NCBI GenBank assembly: GCA_021847345.1
Contig: JAJZTW010000033.1
Coordinates: 1-39,994 of the forward strand
Length of the DNA stretch: 39,994 bases
Origin: Pseudomonadota bacterium
GTDB taxonomy: Bacteria; Pseudomonadota; Gammaproteobacteria; Burkholderiales; Burkholderiaceae_C
Reading direction: 5' to 3'
Within the stretch, counting starts at the first letter, position 1; the number at the start of each line of letters is the position of its first letter. The notes under the pieces are model-generated. The model had not been told where the DNA came from and made no database searches. It saw only the letters and a list, made by a program, of their open reading frames with translations. Made by a program: the position numbers and the translations under genes. Positions 38,978-39,994 of the stretch are shown in pieces.

Positions 38978-39994
38978 ATGTCCACAATGCCCAGGATCGT
39001 GCTTGCTGCTGCCGCGCTGGCGGCATGCCTGCCAGCCTTCGGCGCAAGCTCCAACCCGCTGATCCCGGACGGGCTCGGCGGCTACTTCGCGCGCCCGCAC
39101 GCCGGCGGATTGTTCTCGTCGGCGGGTGCCAAGCCGCCGCAGGCTCCGTTCCGCACCCCGGAGATGATGAAGCAGGCTGCACCGACCAGCCAGTGGTACT
39201 CGTCGGTCATGTTCACGCGCTGGTCCTGGCCGCTGTTCGCCATTCCCGTGAGCTACCGCGCGGTGCCCGACGGATTCCAGATCGGCGTGCCGACGCCGCA
39301 CACCCGCTCGGCGCCCGACGGCTTCAAGGAGGTGGTGTGGGCGCACCGGGCGCAGATCACCGTGCTGCCCGCGTTCAAGCCCGATGCCGCGCTGCTGGCC
39401 GGCCACGGCGACTGGAGCGCCACGCTGGCCATGCCGGGCCAGGGGCACACGCTGCGCGCCACCGTGGTGCAGGGAAGTCCGTTCAGCTACTACCAGGTCG
39501 ACGACACCAGCGTGACCCTGCAGCTGGCGGCACCCTCGCAGCAGGCAGTCACCGACGCCGACGGCACCGAGGAGCATTTCGTGGTCGACGGGCAGGCCTA
39601 CGCCGTCTACGGTCCCGCGGGAGGCAGCCTGAAGTGGCAGTCGCCCACGCGCCTGGTGCTCACGCTGCCGGCCGGCAAGGGGTACTTCTCGGTGGCGGCG
39701 TTGCCCGACACCAGCGCGGCGACCCTGAAGCTGTTCGACGACCATGCGTACGCCTTCGTCACCGACACGCGCGTGCAATGGCACTACGACCAGGCGAGCA
39801 GTCGCGTGATCACGCACTACGTGTACGACACCCGCTCGATGCGCGACGACCAGCATGTCGCGCTGGTCGGGCTGCTGCCCAACCTGTGGTGGGGGCAGGA
39901 CATCGCCGGGCTGCGCAGCCAGGGCTTCGCCAGCGTGCGCGGGCAGGTCAAGCTGCTGGCGGCGAATGACTTCACCACGCGCCTGACCTACCAC
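38978..39994 (+). CDS. GH81 endo-beta-1,3-glucanase, 5' part (cut by window end)
   Basis: 339 codons are visible and open to the last base. The ATG at 38978 follows the same GAGGAGACAACC leader as the porin gene. A signal peptide (STMPRIVLAAAALAACLPAFGA) shows export. The N-terminal sandwich of GH81 is recognisable: GLGGYFARPHAGGLF, APTSQWYSSVMFTRWSWPLFAIPVSY (family pattern PTNkWysSl.f......Pl.a.P), HTRSAPDGF, and the later strands SPTRLVLTLPAGKGYFSVAAL and VTHYVYDTRS-like. GH81 enzymes are inverting endo-beta-1,3-glucanases acting on laminarin, curdlan, callose or fungal cell walls. The catalytic Glu residues lie beyond the window, so activity cannot be checked here. A 6-bp hairpin (38937-38958) without U-run separates it from the porin gene. 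Confidence 0.85.
   Translation, partial: MSTMPRIVLAAAALAACLPAFGASSNPLIPDGLGGYFARPHAGGLFSSAGAKPPQAPFRTPEMMKQAAPTSQWYSSVMFTRWSWPLFAIPVSYRAVPDGFQIGVPTPHTRSAPDGFKEVVWAHRAQITVLPAFKPDAALLAGHGDWSATLAMPGQGHTLRATVVQGSPFSYYQVDDTSVTLQLAAPSQQAVTDADGTEEHFVVDGQAYAVYGPAGGSLKWQSPTRLVLTLPAGKGYFSVAALPDTSAATLKLFDDHAYAFVTDTRVQWHYDQASSRVITHYVYDTRSMRDDQHVALVGLLPNLWWGQDIAGLRSQGFASVRGQVKLLAANDFTTRLTYH

Noticed and set aside
35989..39054. A 1021-codon reverse-strand open frame across GH1, GH30 and porin genes
   Set aside because: Same reason: a shadow of well-supported glycosidase and porin genes, low-complexity composition and no family features.
1..39994. tRNA, rRNA, riboswitch or CRISPR features
   Set aside because: Reading through both strands I saw no cloverleaf with the GGTTCGAATCC-type T arm, no rRNA core sequences and no repeat-spacer array. 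A covariance-model search could still find a small RNA that I cannot.

Overview
The window is high-GC DNA (long non-coding antisense reading frames on most genes, strong G/C third positions) from a Gram-negative bacterium. Outer-membrane porin, lipoprotein signals, MsrA/MsrB, KefC-type and RND transporters point to a proteobacterium. The compact 81-bp GC-rich repeat and the overall gene style make a betaproteobacterium of the Burkholderiales the best guess, but this is inference and no rRNA or other phylogenetic marker is present. No tRNA, rRNA or CRISPR array was seen.

Left part (1-13 kb) is a mosaic. It starts with the 3' end of an enoyl-CoA hydratase gene, then a parDE toxin-antitoxin pair with its own palindromic operator, and an orphan secreted multidomain glycosidase. 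These last two lie between two diverged copies of a roughly 110-bp repeat. A PGDYG-type protein, a frameshifted IS110 transposase remnant and a 272-bp MITE-like element with perfect terminal inverted repeats follow. Then come an amidase with a convergent AraC regulator, msrA-msrB (msrB begins inside an in-frame 81-bp tandem repeat), a frameshifted hflX, and a saccharopine-dehydrogenase-like reductase.

Middle part (13-27 kb) holds an MFS efflux gene overlapping its tetR regulator, a dienelactone-hydrolase family gene, a Tat-exported transglutaminase-like protein, an acyl-CoA synthetase, a decayed GGDEF fragment, a KefB/C-type antiporter, and a tightly packed operon blaI - M56 peptidase - RND adaptor - RND pump. 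That operon has a palindrome overlapping the blaI ribosome-binding site.

Right part (27-40 kb, running off the end) is the most interesting. It is a beta-glucan utilisation regulon that lacks SusC/SusD. A LacI-family regulator sits among three transcription units, and each unit is preceded by a near-identical CG-centred palindrome (GAAAGCGCTTTC, or TGAAACCGCTTTCA). The units are: (1) a secreted lipoprotein of unknown family closed by a strong terminator; (2) a second Thr/Ser-linker lipoprotein, a secreted alpha/beta hydrolase and the LacI regulator; (3) a sugar ABC importer (binding protein and two permeases, no ATPase), cytoplasmic GH1 beta-glucosidase, GH30 glucanase, an outer-membrane porin and a GH81 endo-beta-1,3-glucanase cut by the window end. 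The inferred flow is: GH81 cuts glucan outside the cytoplasm, the porin and ABC importer bring in oligosaccharides, GH30 and GH1 finish them to glucose, and the LacI protein senses a product. The two lipoproteins are candidates for an undescribed surface glucan-binding family.
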